From Clostridium saccharoperbutylacetonicum N1-4(HMT) (GTDB lineage Bacteria; Bacillota; Clostridia; Clostridiales; Clostridiaceae): DNA of 64,000 bases. Below are positions 17,981-25,723 of this stretch, in pieces. How positions within the stretch are numbered: position 1 is the first letter of the stretch; each line of letters begins with the position of its first letter. A program made the position numbers and the translations under genes. A model generated the notes under the pieces. The model ran no database searches. It saw only the letters and a program-made list of their open reading frames with translations, and was not told the DNA's origin. The stretch covers positions 3,471,001 through 3,535,000 of the forward strand of contig NC_020291.1 in NCBI RefSeq assembly GCF_000340885.1, written 5' to 3'.

Positions 17981-18673
17981 ATAGAGAATTTATTAGAATA
18001 TTTAAGAGAGGTTAACACAGTATCTATAATTTTAAGACTTACCTTGGCTACAATCTGTGGAGGTATTCTTGGGGCAGAAAGAGGAAGGAAAAAAAGACCT
18101 GCTGGTTTTAGGACACATATCTTAGTTTGTATTGGTGCCGCTATGGTTATGATAACAAGCCAATATATGACAGATATACTTAAGATAAGTACAGATGCAA
18201 GCAGAATGGGTGCACAGGTAATAAGTGGTATTGGATTTTTAGGAGTGGGTACTATTGTTGTTGGCCATCGTGAAGTTAAAGGACTTACAACAGCCGCTGG
18301 ACTTTGGTCTTGTGCATGCATGGGGCTTGCAATAGGAATTGGATTTTATGAAGGAGCTTTAATATCATGTGTCTTCTTGTTTGGAGTATTTACAGTGCTT
18401 CACAAGTTAGATTTGTATTCAAGGAATCATTCTAGAATATTAGATGTATATGTTGAAATCAAGCATATAACTGGAGTTGAGAGCTTTCTTGATGTAGTAA
18501 AATCTGATGGGACTAAAGTTTCTAATATAGAAGTTAAGAAGTCAAATGAAATGGATAAACATACTATTGGGCTTACAATGACTTTAACATTGGCAGATAA
18601 AATAGAACATTCTGAATACATTTTAAAGCTTCATACTATTGAAAATGTATTGTCAGTTGAAGAAATTATGTAG
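17981..18673 (+). CDS. MgtC/SapB-family membrane protein, apparent ATA start
   Basis: An integral membrane protein of the MgtC family, linked in other bacteria to growth at low Mg2+ and to control of ATP synthase. Four to five N-terminal hydrophobic segments contain the family blocks GGILGAERGRKKRPAGFRTH, GAQVISGIGFLGVGTI and GLTTAAGLWSCACMGLAIG. A C-terminal ~80-residue ACT-like cytosolic domain follows. The conserved N-terminus (ENLLEYLREVNTVSIILRLT) is encoded upstream of the first conventional start (TTG 18044, inside the first membrane helix). A strong AGGAGGG (17967-17973) lies seven bases before an in-frame ATA at 17981, so I place the start there. The 220-bp leader shows no riboswitch I can recognise. 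Confidence 0.82.
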   Translation: MENLLEYLREVNTVSIILRLTLATICGGILGAERGRKKRPAGFRTHILVCIGAAMVMITSQYMTDILKISTDASRMGAQVISGIGFLGVGTIVVGHREVKGLTTAAGLWSCACMGLAIGIGFYEGALISCVFLFGVFTVLHKLDLYSRNHSRILDVYVEIKHITGVESFLDVVKSDGTKVSNIEVKKSNEMDKHTIGLTMTLTLADKIEHSEYILKLHTIENVLSVEEIM

Positions 18674-18805
18674 CTTTTTAAGGACAAATATGAAATAATT
18701 AACCAATATCTATGCAGTATCGTTAAAATAACCGATTTTATCTTCATAATATCTTCATATTCTTTTGATAATATATAATATATCAATGATATGGAGGTAT
18801 TTATT

Positions 18806-19306
18806 ATGAACATGACTCATTACATGTCCTTATTGGCAGAAAATCAACCTTGGAATTTAATTATCTTTATGGCTATACCTGTAATATGTGCTGAGACTCT
18901 TACTATTACAGAATTTTTCATAATCTTTAATAAGTCTCGATCAGGTGGTTTAAGAACTCTTAATAAAATCGTAGGTATATTTGATGGATTTTATTTCACA
19001 GGTATTTTTATTTATCTACTTTTTAATGCAGTTATTCCACTTACAACAAGTGGGGGATGGCATACATGGGTAGATGTAGTAGCTGTTGGTTTTTACTTAA
19101 GTGGAGTAGTATTTGTTTTACCAATTGCATTAATGGAACTTGGTGTAATATTTAAAAATAAAACAGAGAACCAAAAGACTAAGATTCACTTTATTCTTAT
19201 TGGTGGTTTTCTAGTTGTTGCTCATATTGCAATGATCTTTGGTATGGTAAATCCAGAGATAATTAATTCAATGTCAAATATGTCATCTATGCCAGGAATG
19301 CAATAG
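18806..19306 (+). CDS. Small multi-pass membrane protein (DUF6803-like)
   Basis: A ~166-residue protein with about four hydrophobic segments (roughly 14-40, 55-75, 85-115, 125-150). The tail is Met-rich, ending NSMSNMSSMPGMQ. The pattern PVICAETLTITEFF...IFDGFYFTGIF resembles a clostridial family of unknown function (I think DUF6803); the name is tentative. The start is ATG 18806, with GGAGGT at 18793-18798; the in-frame ATG 18791 overlaps that site. The Met-rich end suggests metal contact, which is inference. It is followed by a strong terminator and is probably its own transcription unit (TATAAT near 18773). Confidence 0.68.
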   Translation: MNMTHYMSLLAENQPWNLIIFMAIPVICAETLTITEFFIIFNKSRSGGLRTLNKIVGIFDGFYFTGIFIYLLFNAVIPLTTSGGWHTWVDVVAVGFYLSGVVFVLPIALMELGVIFKNKTENQKTKIHFILIGGFLVVAHIAMIFGMVNPEIINSMSNMSSMPGMQ

Positions 19307-19318
19307 AAATAATTTAAT

Positions 19319-19364
19319 TAATAAGAAGACAGTTACAATAGATGCTTGTCTTCTTATTATTTTT
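19319..19364 (+). terminator. Terminator after the small membrane protein
   Basis: TAATAAGAAGACA (19319-19331) pairs perfectly with TGTCTTCTTATTA (19347-19359), followed by TTTTTATTT. Confidence 0.85.
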
Positions 19365-19563
19365 ATTTAAAATACTAGTTTTAAATGGCACACTTTCTAT
19401 AAATTTATATTGTTAAAATCATAACATAGTGATAGAATATCTGTGGGTAGTATCGAAGATGAATTACACCAAACAGAAAAGCATTAATACTTATAATATA
19501 ACTCATATCTATATGAATGAGATTAAAATTAGGATGTTGTATCACATTTATGGAGGTGATACT

Positions 19564-20490
19564 ATTAAAATTGGATTTATTGGTCCTGGGAAGGTAGGCG
19601 TAAGTTTAGGACGCTACTTTACTCATAAAGGAATGCAACTAAGCGGTTTTTATGGAAGAAATGAAAATACTGCCAAAGCTGCTGCACATGCTACTAAATC
19701 AAAATTTTATAAAAACATACACGAACTTATCAAGGAAAGTAATATTTTATTTATAACAACTCCTGATGACTCAATTTCAATCATAGATAATGAATTATCA
19801 AAATTTGATTTAAAAGACAAATCTATTTGCCACGCTAGTGGTTCATTACAATCAAATGTATTATATAATGCAAAAAATTCTGGTGCATTAATCTATTCTG
19901 TACATCCCATATTCGCATTTTCAAGTAAAAATACAAACTTAACAGCTTTAGAAAATATTTATTTTTCTATAGAAGGTGATATTATTGAAAATTCACCAAT
20001 TATAAAACTATTTAATGAAATAGGAAATAGATATTTTATTAGGAACAAAATTGACTCTTCTATTTATCATTTGGCCAATGTTCTTGTTTCTAATCTTACA
20101 TTGTCTTTATTAGATATAGGAACAAATTATCTGATGAAACTAGGCTTAAATGAGGAAGATGCTTTAAATGCTCTAAAACCATTAATAAAAGGTAATATAG
20201 ACAGCATATGTGATAAAGGTTTTTCAAATTCCTTGACTGGTCCTATTGTAAGGGGAGATCTATCTACAGTCAAAAAACATCTATCTGTTTTAGATAATCA
20301 AGATCAAGAGCTTTATAAAAGATTATCAATTAATTTATTAAAAATTATGGCATTTAAAGAAACTAAAGCTGGGAATATCTCATTAGATGTAAATAACGAT
20401 TCCTCTAATGAAGAAATGGCGATTACTAATTTAATCACTAAATCTAGTAAACACTTGGAAATATATAATATTTTAGAAGGAGTAAATTAA
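19564..20490 (+). CDS. panG: DUF2520-type ketopantoate reductase (PanG-like), apparent ATT start
   Basis: Probably reduces 2-ketopantoate to pantoate with NADPH, the step between PanB and PanC. The protein (~308 aa) has an N-terminal Rossmann fold with [14 protein letters not shown] and a mid-region SVHPIFAF typical of DUF2520 proteins. It is unrelated in detail to PanE. A DUF2520 family reductase named PanG is known to replace PanE in Francisella and clostridia. GGAGGTGA (19552-19559) lies 7 bases before an in-frame ATT at 19564, which encodes the expected start of the fold. Upstream in-frame ATGs (19513, 19534) have no ribosome site and add residues unlike the family. Its stop overlaps the panB start by one base. 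Confidence 0.85.
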   Translation: MKIGFIGPGKVGVSLGRYFTHKGMQLSGFYGRNENTAKAAAHATKSKFYKNIHELIKESNILFITTPDDSISIIDNELSKFDLKDKSICHASGSLQSNVLYNAKNSGALIYSVHPIFAFSSKNTNLTALENIYFSIEGDIIENSPIIKLFNEIGNRYFIRNKIDSSIYHLANVLVSNLTLSLLDIGTNYLMKLGLNEEDALNALKPLIKGNIDSICDKGFSNSLTGPIVRGDLSTVKKHLSVLDNQDQELYKRLSINLLKIMAFKETKAGNISLDVNNDSSNEEMAITNLITKSSKHLEIYNILEGVN

Positions 20491-21317
20491 TGAAAAATAC
20501 AGTTTTGACATTTAAGGAAGCTAAGGAACAAGGAAGAAAATTGAGCATGCTTACAGCATATGATTACTCTATGGCTAAAATTATTGATGAAAGTAATGTT
20601 AATGGAATATTAATAGGTGATTCATTGGGCATGGTAATTAAAGGTGAAGAAGATACTTTAGCTGTTACTATAGATGAAATTATCTATCATACAAAAGCTG
20701 TTAAAAGAGGCACAAAAAATGCACTTATTGTAAGTGATATGCCGTTTTTATCATATCATATATCTGTAGAGCAGGCTGTTTCAAATGCAGGAAGATTAGT
20801 TAAAGAAGGAGGAGCTAATGCAGTAAAGCTTGAAGGTGGAGCTAATGTTATGCCTCAAATCAAAGCCATTGTAGATGCTCAAATTCCAGTGATGGGACAT
20901 TTAGGTTTAACCCCTCAATCCATAAATGCTTTTGGAGGTTTTAAAGTTCAAGGAAAAAGTGAAATCGCAGCTAAGAAGCTTATTGAAGATGCTGTTAATT
21001 TAGAGAAGGCTGGTGTCTTTTCAATTGTCCTAGAGGGAATTCCAGAAAAAGTTGCTGAAATCATTACAAAGTCAGTTTCAATTCCTACAATCGGAATTGG
21101 AGCAGGTAAGTATTGTGATGGTCAAATATTAGTGTATCAGGATATGCTAGGAATGTTTAATGATTTTGTACCTAAATTCGTAAAGCAATATGCCAATATA
21201 GGTGAAATCATGCGCAATGCAATAAACTCTTATGTTAATGAAGTTCAAGAAGGATTATTCCCAGAGATAAAGCATACCTTTAAAATTGATGAAAACGAAC
21301 TAAGTAAGTTATATTAA
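20490..21317 (+). CDS. panB: 3-methyl-2-oxobutanoate hydroxymethyltransferase
   Basis: Transfers a hydroxymethyl group from 5,10-methylene-THF to 2-oxoisovalerate, making ketopantoate. The 275-residue TIM-barrel shows [14 protein letters not shown], the Mg-binding [21 protein letters not shown] and the conserved [40 protein letters not shown] closes the active site. AGAAGGAG lies before ATG 20490, which shares its A with the panG stop (TAATG), so the two are coupled. The pathway's substrate (ketoisovalerate) links it to the branched-chain pathway served by ilvBN in this window. Confidence 0.95.
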   Translation: MKNTVLTFKEAKEQGRKLSMLTAYDYSMAKIIDESNVNGILIGDSLGMVIKGEEDTLAVTIDEIIYHTKAVKRGTKNALIVSDMPFLSYHISVEQAVSNAGRLVKEGGANAVKLEGGANVMPQIKAIVDAQIPVMGHLGLTPQSINAFGGFKVQGKSEIAAKKLIEDAVNLEKAGVFSIVLEGIPEKVAEIITKSVSIPTIGIGAGKYCDGQILVYQDMLGMFNDFVPKFVKQYANIGEIMRNAINSYVNEVQEGLFPEIKHTFKIDENELSKLY

Positions 21318-21396
21318 TAAAACAAAAAAACATATGTGATATTCACAGTCAAACTTGTAATTTTCTTTATATTTGAGAGGAAAGAGGAGATGCCAA

Positions 21397-22248
21397 ATGT
21401 TAATAAAAGAAATTAAAGAACTTAAAAATCTAGTTAAGTCATGGAAGAAAGAAGGTTTTTCCATTGGGTTTGTTCCAACCATGGGAGCATTACATGAGGG
21501 CCACCAAAGTCTAATAAAAAAAGCTGTAGAAGAAAATGATAAAGTCATTGTGAGTGTATTTGTTAACCCCACTCAATTTGGTCCTAATGAAGATTATGAC
21601 AGTTATCCAAGAGATATCAAAAAAGATTTAGAACTTTGCATGATGGTTGGAGCTAATGTTGTCTTTAATCCTGAGCCTAACGAAATGTATTTTAATAATA
21701 GATCAACTAGCATAAGTGTTTCAAAACTTACAAGTGTACTTTGTGGTGCAAAAAGACCTGGGCATTTTGATGGCGTTTGTTTAGTTGTGTCTAAATTATT
21801 AAATATAGTAACTCCAGATAAAGCTTATTTTGGACAAAAAGATGCTCAACAAGTAGCTGTCATAAAGAGAATGGTAAGAGATTTAAACATAGATGTTGAT
21901 ATAATAGCGTGTCCAATAATTCGTGAAGAAGATGGACTAGCAAAAAGTTCAAGAAATACTTATCTTTCAGTTGAAGAAAGAAAAGCGGCATCAGTATTAA
22001 GTAGAAGTTTAAATATAGCAAAGAATCTATTAAATAAAGGTGAAAGAAGCGCTTCAAAAATTAAAGAAATTATGATGGAAGAAATCAATAAAGAGCCTTT
22101 AGCTAAAATTGACTATGTAGAAATAGTTGATAATGAATCTTTAGAAAATGTTGAAATTATAGAAAAAAATATATTAATTCCAATTGCAGTTTATATAGGC
22201 AAAACTAGATTAATTGATAATTTTATCTTTGAAATATACACATATTAA
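21397..22248 (+). CDS. panC: Pantothenate synthetase
   Basis: ATP-dependent ligase joining pantoate and beta-alanine. The 283-residue protein has the HIGH-type motif in FVPTMGALHEGHQSLI, then VSVFVNPTQFGPNEDYDSYPRD and GAKRPGHFDGVCLVVSKL. KAYFGQKDAQQ and the KMSKS-like REEDGLAKSSRN complete the nucleotidyl-transfer site. I start at ATG 21397, eight bases after AAGAGGAG. A TTG 24 bases upstream in frame would place the ribosome site inside the gene. Tandem hairpin repeats begin right at its stop codon. Confidence 0.95.
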   Translation: MLIKEIKELKNLVKSWKKEGFSIGFVPTMGALHEGHQSLIKKAVEENDKVIVSVFVNPTQFGPNEDYDSYPRDIKKDLELCMMVGANVVFNPEPNEMYFNNRSTSISVSKLTSVLCGAKRPGHFDGVCLVVSKLLNIVTPDKAYFGQKDAQQVAVIKRMVRDLNIDVDIIACPIIREEDGLAKSSRNTYLSVEERKAASVLSRSLNIAKNLLNKGERSASKIKEIMMEEINKEPLAKIDYVEIVDNESLENVEIIEKNILIPIAVYIGKTRLIDNFIFEIYTY

Positions 22249-22316
22249 AAAAGCAGCTATGCTGCAATTAAGAACTTAATTTAACCTCTAAAAAGAGTAG
22301 CTATGCTATAATGAAG
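22243..22316 (+). repeat. Two tandem hairpin repeat units after panC
   Basis: Unit A has GCAGC-TAT-GCTGC at 22253-22265; unit B has GTAGC-TAT-GCTAT at 22297-22309. They are 44 bp apart and each is followed by AAT-AAGAAC-type sequence. The same family, with different but still paired stems, recurs at 31511-31670. Confidence 0.75.
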
Positions 22317-22425
22317 AACTAAATAATATAGTAAATAAACATAATTAGATAAATTTATATGGGAAATAAGAGGGAAGAGTTAAAAATTATACTTACTAAA
22401 TGCATTATACAAGGGGGAATAAAAA

Positions 22426-22800
22426 ATGATATTAACTATGTTAAAAGGAAAAATACACAGAGCAACAGTAACACAAGCTGAGTTAAATTATGTAGGAAGT
22501 ATTACAATAGATAAAACATTAATGGAGGCAGCAGGCATACTTGAAAATGAAAAAGTTCAAATCGTTGATGTAAATAATGGGGCAAGACTTGAAACCTATG
22601 TAATTTCAGGTAAAAGAGATTCTGGAGTCATTTGTTTAAATGGCGCTGCAGCAAGACTAGTACAACCTGAAGATAAAGTAATAATAATTGCTTATGCTCA
22701 AATGACTGAGGACGAGGCAAAAACCTATAAGCCAAAAGTAGTTTTTATGAATGAAGATAATACAATTAAAGAAATAACTAATTATGAATCTAATGAATAA
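22426..22800 (+). CDS. panD: Aspartate 1-decarboxylase (pyruvoyl enzyme)
   Basis: Makes beta-alanine from aspartate for pantothenate. The proenzyme self-cleaves at Gly24-Ser25, giving a pyruvoyl cofactor; YVGSITID shows that pair at exactly residues 24-25 when translation begins at ATG 22426 ([16 protein letters not shown]). The rest ([37 protein letters not shown]) is standard; 124 residues is normal. AAGGGGGA (22411-22418) lies 7 bases ahead of the ATG. The 177-bp gap after panC with its hairpin repeats may change how much panD is expressed relative to panGBC. Confidence 0.95.
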   Translation: MILTMLKGKIHRATVTQAELNYVGSITIDKTLMEAAGILENEKVQIVDVNNGARLETYVISGKRDSGVICLNGAAARLVQPEDKVIIIAYAQMTEDEAKTYKPKVVFMNEDNTIKEITNYESNE

Positions 22801-22830
22801 GATTTAACTTATATTTTGAATCATATAGAT

Positions 22831-23062
22831 ATATCCAAAGCAAGAATTAGATATATGCAGAACGTACCGAAATTAAACACATATTTATTCCAGCGGACTA
22901 ATGAAATTTTCGCTGGATGGGTTCTAAGTGGAAGGATGCCCCCATTTCTGCATGTTCCTAAAGTAAATTTATGACAAGCAGAAAGTGGAACAACCTTCCA
23001 CTAATAACCATCACAGCTTAATTTCATATGCCGCTTGCACAAATATGTATCTAATTTCTAGT
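22831..23062 (+). repeat. Structured intergenic repeat element with nested inverted repeats
   Basis: No gene lies in 22801-23256. The end arms AATTAGATA (22845-22853) and TATCTAATT (23048-23056) face each other. Inside are TCCAGCG (22889-22895) with CGCTGGA (22911-22917), ATGCAGAA (22855-22862) with TTCTGCAT (22946-22953), and AGTGGAAGG (22927-22935) with CCTTCCACT (22994-23002). The last two pairs interleave, so they would form a pseudoknot. CCTTCCACT can instead pair locally with AGTGGAA at 22984-22990. The first 80 bases recur at 33538-33617 (62 of 80 identical, no gaps). Confidence 0.65.
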
Positions 23063-23256
23063 GTAGTGTTGCGATTATAATTTCTCAATGATGCATGTAT
23101 ATTCCATTTATAAGTTTGATTATTCATTTGGATATCTATATATTAAAACTAAGATTTATTTACAAAATTAAGCTAGCATAACTAATTTTAATGAATATTA
23201 CATTTATGCTATATATTTATCGGTATTATTTTCAAGAAAATATGAAATATAAATAA

Positions 23257-23288
23257 AGAGAGTGAGGTTTTTAACAATCTCACTCTCT
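23257..23288. terminator. Terminator of the 112-residue protein gene
   Basis: AGAGAGTGAG (23257-23266) pairs perfectly with CTCACTCTCT (23279-23288); a U-rich tract follows on the minus strand. The stem overlaps the stop codon of the gene it ends. Confidence 0.7.
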
Positions 23289-23625
23289 ATTTGCATACAA
23301 CACGAATAAGTATATTTTCAATATGATTTCCACCATATTCATCTTCAACTAGAAGTTGAAACAAATCAAATCCCGAAAATCTCCTTGTTGATTTATATAT
23401 AAGAGTAGATGAATTGATTAAAACTACCTTTCCATATTTGGGTTCTTTTTTAATTTTTATAAAGTTATTAATATTATAAGGACTTATAACTTTTAAATCT
23501 AATAAGATAGATTTGCATGCACACACATAAAACGGTTTTATTTCCCTAATTTCCACTTTTAAGTCACAAGGATGTGCTATAAATTCGCATTTTTCTTTAT
23601 ACGTTTCATTACCTTCCAAAATCAC
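23287..23625 (-). CDS. Cys-containing protein with Ig-like/cadherin-type pattern
   Basis: I do not recognise a named family. The 112 residues contain five Cys, and the pattern FSGFDLFQLLVEDEYGGNHIENILIRVV near the end resembles the Y/D-F-x-V-x-D-x-x-G strand pair of Ig-like adhesin domains (Big_9 type). There is no signal peptide. The ribosome site on the minus strand is AAAAAGGAAGTG. It is divergent from the next gene, whose product is also Cys-rich and beta-type. A coat or surface role in sporulation is a guess from these traits. Confidence 0.6.
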   Translation of the reverse strand: MILEGNETYKEKCEFIAHPCDLKVEIREIKPFYVCACKSILLDLKVISPYNINNFIKIKKEPKYGKVVLINSSTLIYKSTRRFSGFDLFQLLVEDEYGGNHIENILIRVVCK

Positions 23626-23753
23626 ACTTCCTTTTTATTATCACTTATAATGCATATTATGCTTTAAAATTGATAATTGTACCATTTCAAGATTAACATT
23701 AATACAATATTATATATTAAATTATAAAGATAGTTTATTTAGGAGGTCATATT

Positions 23754-24197
23754 ATGAGTTTAGGCAAAGATATATATGATGAAGAGTATAAAGATTACAT
23801 TAAGGAAGATTCTCTAGACGATAGTGAAAATATTGAAGATTATTCTTGCAGCGGAAACTCAAAAATTTATGTTAATTGTAAATTAAAAGTTGATTTTGAT
23901 ACAAAAAATAAGATGATTTATTTGTATCCAGGGAAATCTCAATATTTCACCGTTGATGTATTAAAGTCATGTGGAGATGTTATTATAAAGTATAAAGATC
24001 CTTATTCTGAAAAGGGGATATGCGGAAATCTTGGAATATATAGAATAATTCAATCTGGAATAATTGTAGAAACTTATTGTAAGTTAGATCCTAAAAAAAA
24101 TGATATTCTAAATTTTACAGCAATTGATAATTGTACTAAAGAGTCCTATGACTTTGTTGTAGTATTTTCTTTCAATCCATGCCGTTTTCATGTCTAA
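23754..24197 (+). CDS. Cys-rich, acidic N-terminus protein of unknown function
   Basis: A 147-residue protein without a recognisable family or signal peptide. The first ~30 residues are very acidic (DEEYKDYIKEDSLDDSENIEDY). The rest is probably all-beta and contains eight Cys (YSCSG, VNCKL, KSCGD, GICGN, ETYCKL, DNCTK, NPCRF and others close by). TAGGAGGTC lies 8 bases before ATG 23754. It is divergent from the Ig-like protein gene, and the 128-bp gap between them must hold both promoters. Cross-linked coat or exosporium proteins have this look, but no direct evidence is visible. Confidence 0.6.
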   Translation: MSLGKDIYDEEYKDYIKEDSLDDSENIEDYSCSGNSKIYVNCKLKVDFDTKNKMIYLYPGKSQYFTVDVLKSCGDVIIKYKDPYSEKGICGNLGIYRIIQSGIIVETYCKLDPKKNDILNFTAIDNCTKESYDFVVVFSFNPCRFHV

Positions 24198-24344
24198 TAT
24201 ATCTTCAAAAAATATTCAACCAATAATTGCAGAATTGCATAGAAAAAAAATTATTGCTACGAGTTGAAGTTATCAATATATTAAATTATTGAATTCAATG
24301 TAAAGTGTGATATGCTCACTTATAGGTAGACAAGTGAAATAATA

Positions 24345-24695
24345 AAAATTGGACATGGTATAATAAAGTAGACACAAAGTTAAGAGAAAAATATGAAAGG
24401 TGGTTTATTTATTATGCGACGTTCATATAACAAAGAATTTAAAATAGCAGCAGTAAAGTTAGTTATAGAAGATAATATGCCTGTAGCAGAGGTTTCCAGA
24501 ACACTGGTTGTACACTATAACTCATTATATCGTCGTATAAGTGAATATGAAGAATACGGAGAGAGTGCGTTTCCAGACCATGGAACCGCACTCTATTCAT
24601 ATCAATATGAGATTAAAAAACTAAAACAAGAAAATACAGAATTAAAAAAGGAGCTAGAAACTCTAAAAAATATCATAATGTCTCTAAAAAATTGA
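24345..24695 (+). mobile_element. Remnant of an IS3-family insertion sequence
   Basis: The stretch TGGACATGGTATAATAAAG (24351-24369) resembles the left end of IS3-type elements, and an orfA follows. There is no orfB: sequence after the orfA stop runs directly into the HAD gene, so the right end is lost. The element cannot move itself. Confidence 0.6.
24414..24695 (+). CDS. Orphan IS3-type transposase OrfA
   Basis: DNA-binding first protein of an IS3-family transposase. Residues 1-50 form the helix-turn-helix (RRSYNKEFKIAAVKLVIEDN, VAEVSRTLVVHYNSLYRRI); the C-terminal ~35 residues are a leucine-zipper-like coiled coil (YEIKKLKQENTELKKELETL). The start is ATG 24414 with AAAGGTGG ten bases upstream; an in-frame ATG at 24393 would lie before that site. 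Without OrfB there is no DDE catalytic domain. It may still bind IS ends, but is most likely a relic. Confidence 0.75.
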   Translation: MRRSYNKEFKIAAVKLVIEDNMPVAEVSRTLVVHYNSLYRRISEYEEYGESAFPDHGTALYSYQYEIKKLKQENTELKKELETLKNIIMSLKN

Positions 24696-24712
24696 TGTTT
24701 GATTTTTATATT

Positions 24713-25507
24713 TTATATCATATTATAATGTTTTAAAGCATAAGCAATTCCGTCTTCTTCAATATCTTTTGTTACAAAAGACACTAAATCAAATAATATT
24801 GGATTACTATTTCCCATAGCAATACTATTTTTAACATATTCAAGCATAGTTAAATCATTTGTGCTGTCACCAATTGCATAAGTATTTTCATGAGGTATAT
24901 CTAAGTAATTTGAAATAAATTTTATTCCTGTGGCTTTAGAACATTCTAAAGGAACTATTTCATAAAAATCTTTGCCTCGATGTATAAAATCAAAGGAGTT
25001 CTTATAATTATCATAGAAAGCTTCGAAATTACTATTTTCATTATTCCAAATAACTAATTTATCAAAATCAATATCTACATCATCAAAAGTTTGTCCTTTA
25101 TAAAAACCTTCTTTAATATGACGTTCCTTAATTCTTTGCACTTCTTTTGAATTTATATTTTTATCATGATCATAATAAACACCATTTCTTCCTTCTAAAA
25201 TAGCATCTATTTTATATTCTTTTAATTTCATTGCAATTTCTTTTGATAATTCAATTCCAAGACTCTTGTGAAATAATTCTTTTGAATTCAATTCCACATA
25301 TGTACCACACCCACAAACATACCCATCAAAATTTAATTCTTCTATACAAGTGTCAATTTCTAAAATAGGTCTTCCGGTATTAACAAATACAAGATGTCCA
25401 TTTTCCTGTGCTTTTTTTATAGCATTTTTTGTACTCTGGGGAACGCGATAAGTTTTTTCGCATAACAACGTTCCATCTATGTCAAAAAATATAATGTTAG
25501 GTTTCAT
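24713..25507 (-). CDS. HAD-family phosphatase (Cof type, IIB)
   Basis: Probable sugar-phosphate or nucleotide-like phosphatase. The 264 residues show all HAD motifs: DIDGTLL (motif I, two catalytic Asp), NTGRP (motif II), a C2B cap in the middle, a lysine in the SKATGIKFISNYL region, and GDSTNDLTMLEYV (motif IV). The ribosome site AAGGGAGA precedes ATG 25507. It lies downstream of the AraC gene on the same strand but is separated from it by a strong terminator hairpin, so it is probably a separate unit. Substrate unknown. Confidence 0.85.
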   Translation of the reverse strand: MKPNIIFFDIDGTLLCEKTYRVPQSTKNAIKKAQENGHLVFVNTGRPILEIDTCIEELNFDGYVCGCGTYVELNSKELFHKSLGIELSKEIAMKLKEYKIDAILEGRNGVYYDHDKNINSKEVQRIKERHIKEGFYKGQTFDDVDIDFDKLVIWNNENSNFEAFYDNYKNSFDFIHRGKDFYEIVPLECSKATGIKFISNYLDIPHENTYAIGDSTNDLTMLEYVKNSIAMGNSNPILFDLVSFVTKDIEEDGIAYALKHYNMI

Positions 25508-25594
25508 AATATTCTCCCTTCAAGCTTGTATACTTAATAATGAAATGAATCATTAACTAAAAGTCAATTGTCATTATACATATTTTATAGGATT

Positions 25595-25635
25595 ATTACA
25601 ATATAGTTTCAATTATATAGATTCTATATTGTAAT
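25595..25635. promoter_or_regulatory. Inverted repeat upstream of the HAD gene
   Basis: ATTACAATATAG (25595-25606) and CTATATTGTAAT (25624-25635) are perfect 12-bp arms 17 bp apart. It could be an operator or an AT-rich hairpin in the leader; I cannot choose between these. Confidence 0.4.
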
Positions 25636-25646
25636 AATTTTACGTA

Positions 25647-25692
25647 AATTCTCCACTATAATTTTTTGTGAATAAAATTATAGTGGAGAATT
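25647..25692 (-). terminator. Terminator of the AraC-type gene
   Basis: A 19-bp perfect stem (25647-25665 with 25674-25692) with an 8-base loop, just after the AraC stop on the minus strand. The following tract is only moderately U-rich. Confidence 0.65.
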
Positions 25693-25723
25693 ATAATGCT
25701 ATTTTCTTTTACATTAAGTTTAA

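Noticed and set aside
18044-18673. mgtC-type gene starting at TTG 18044
   Set aside because: It would remove the conserved N-terminus and part of the first membrane helix and has no ribosome site.
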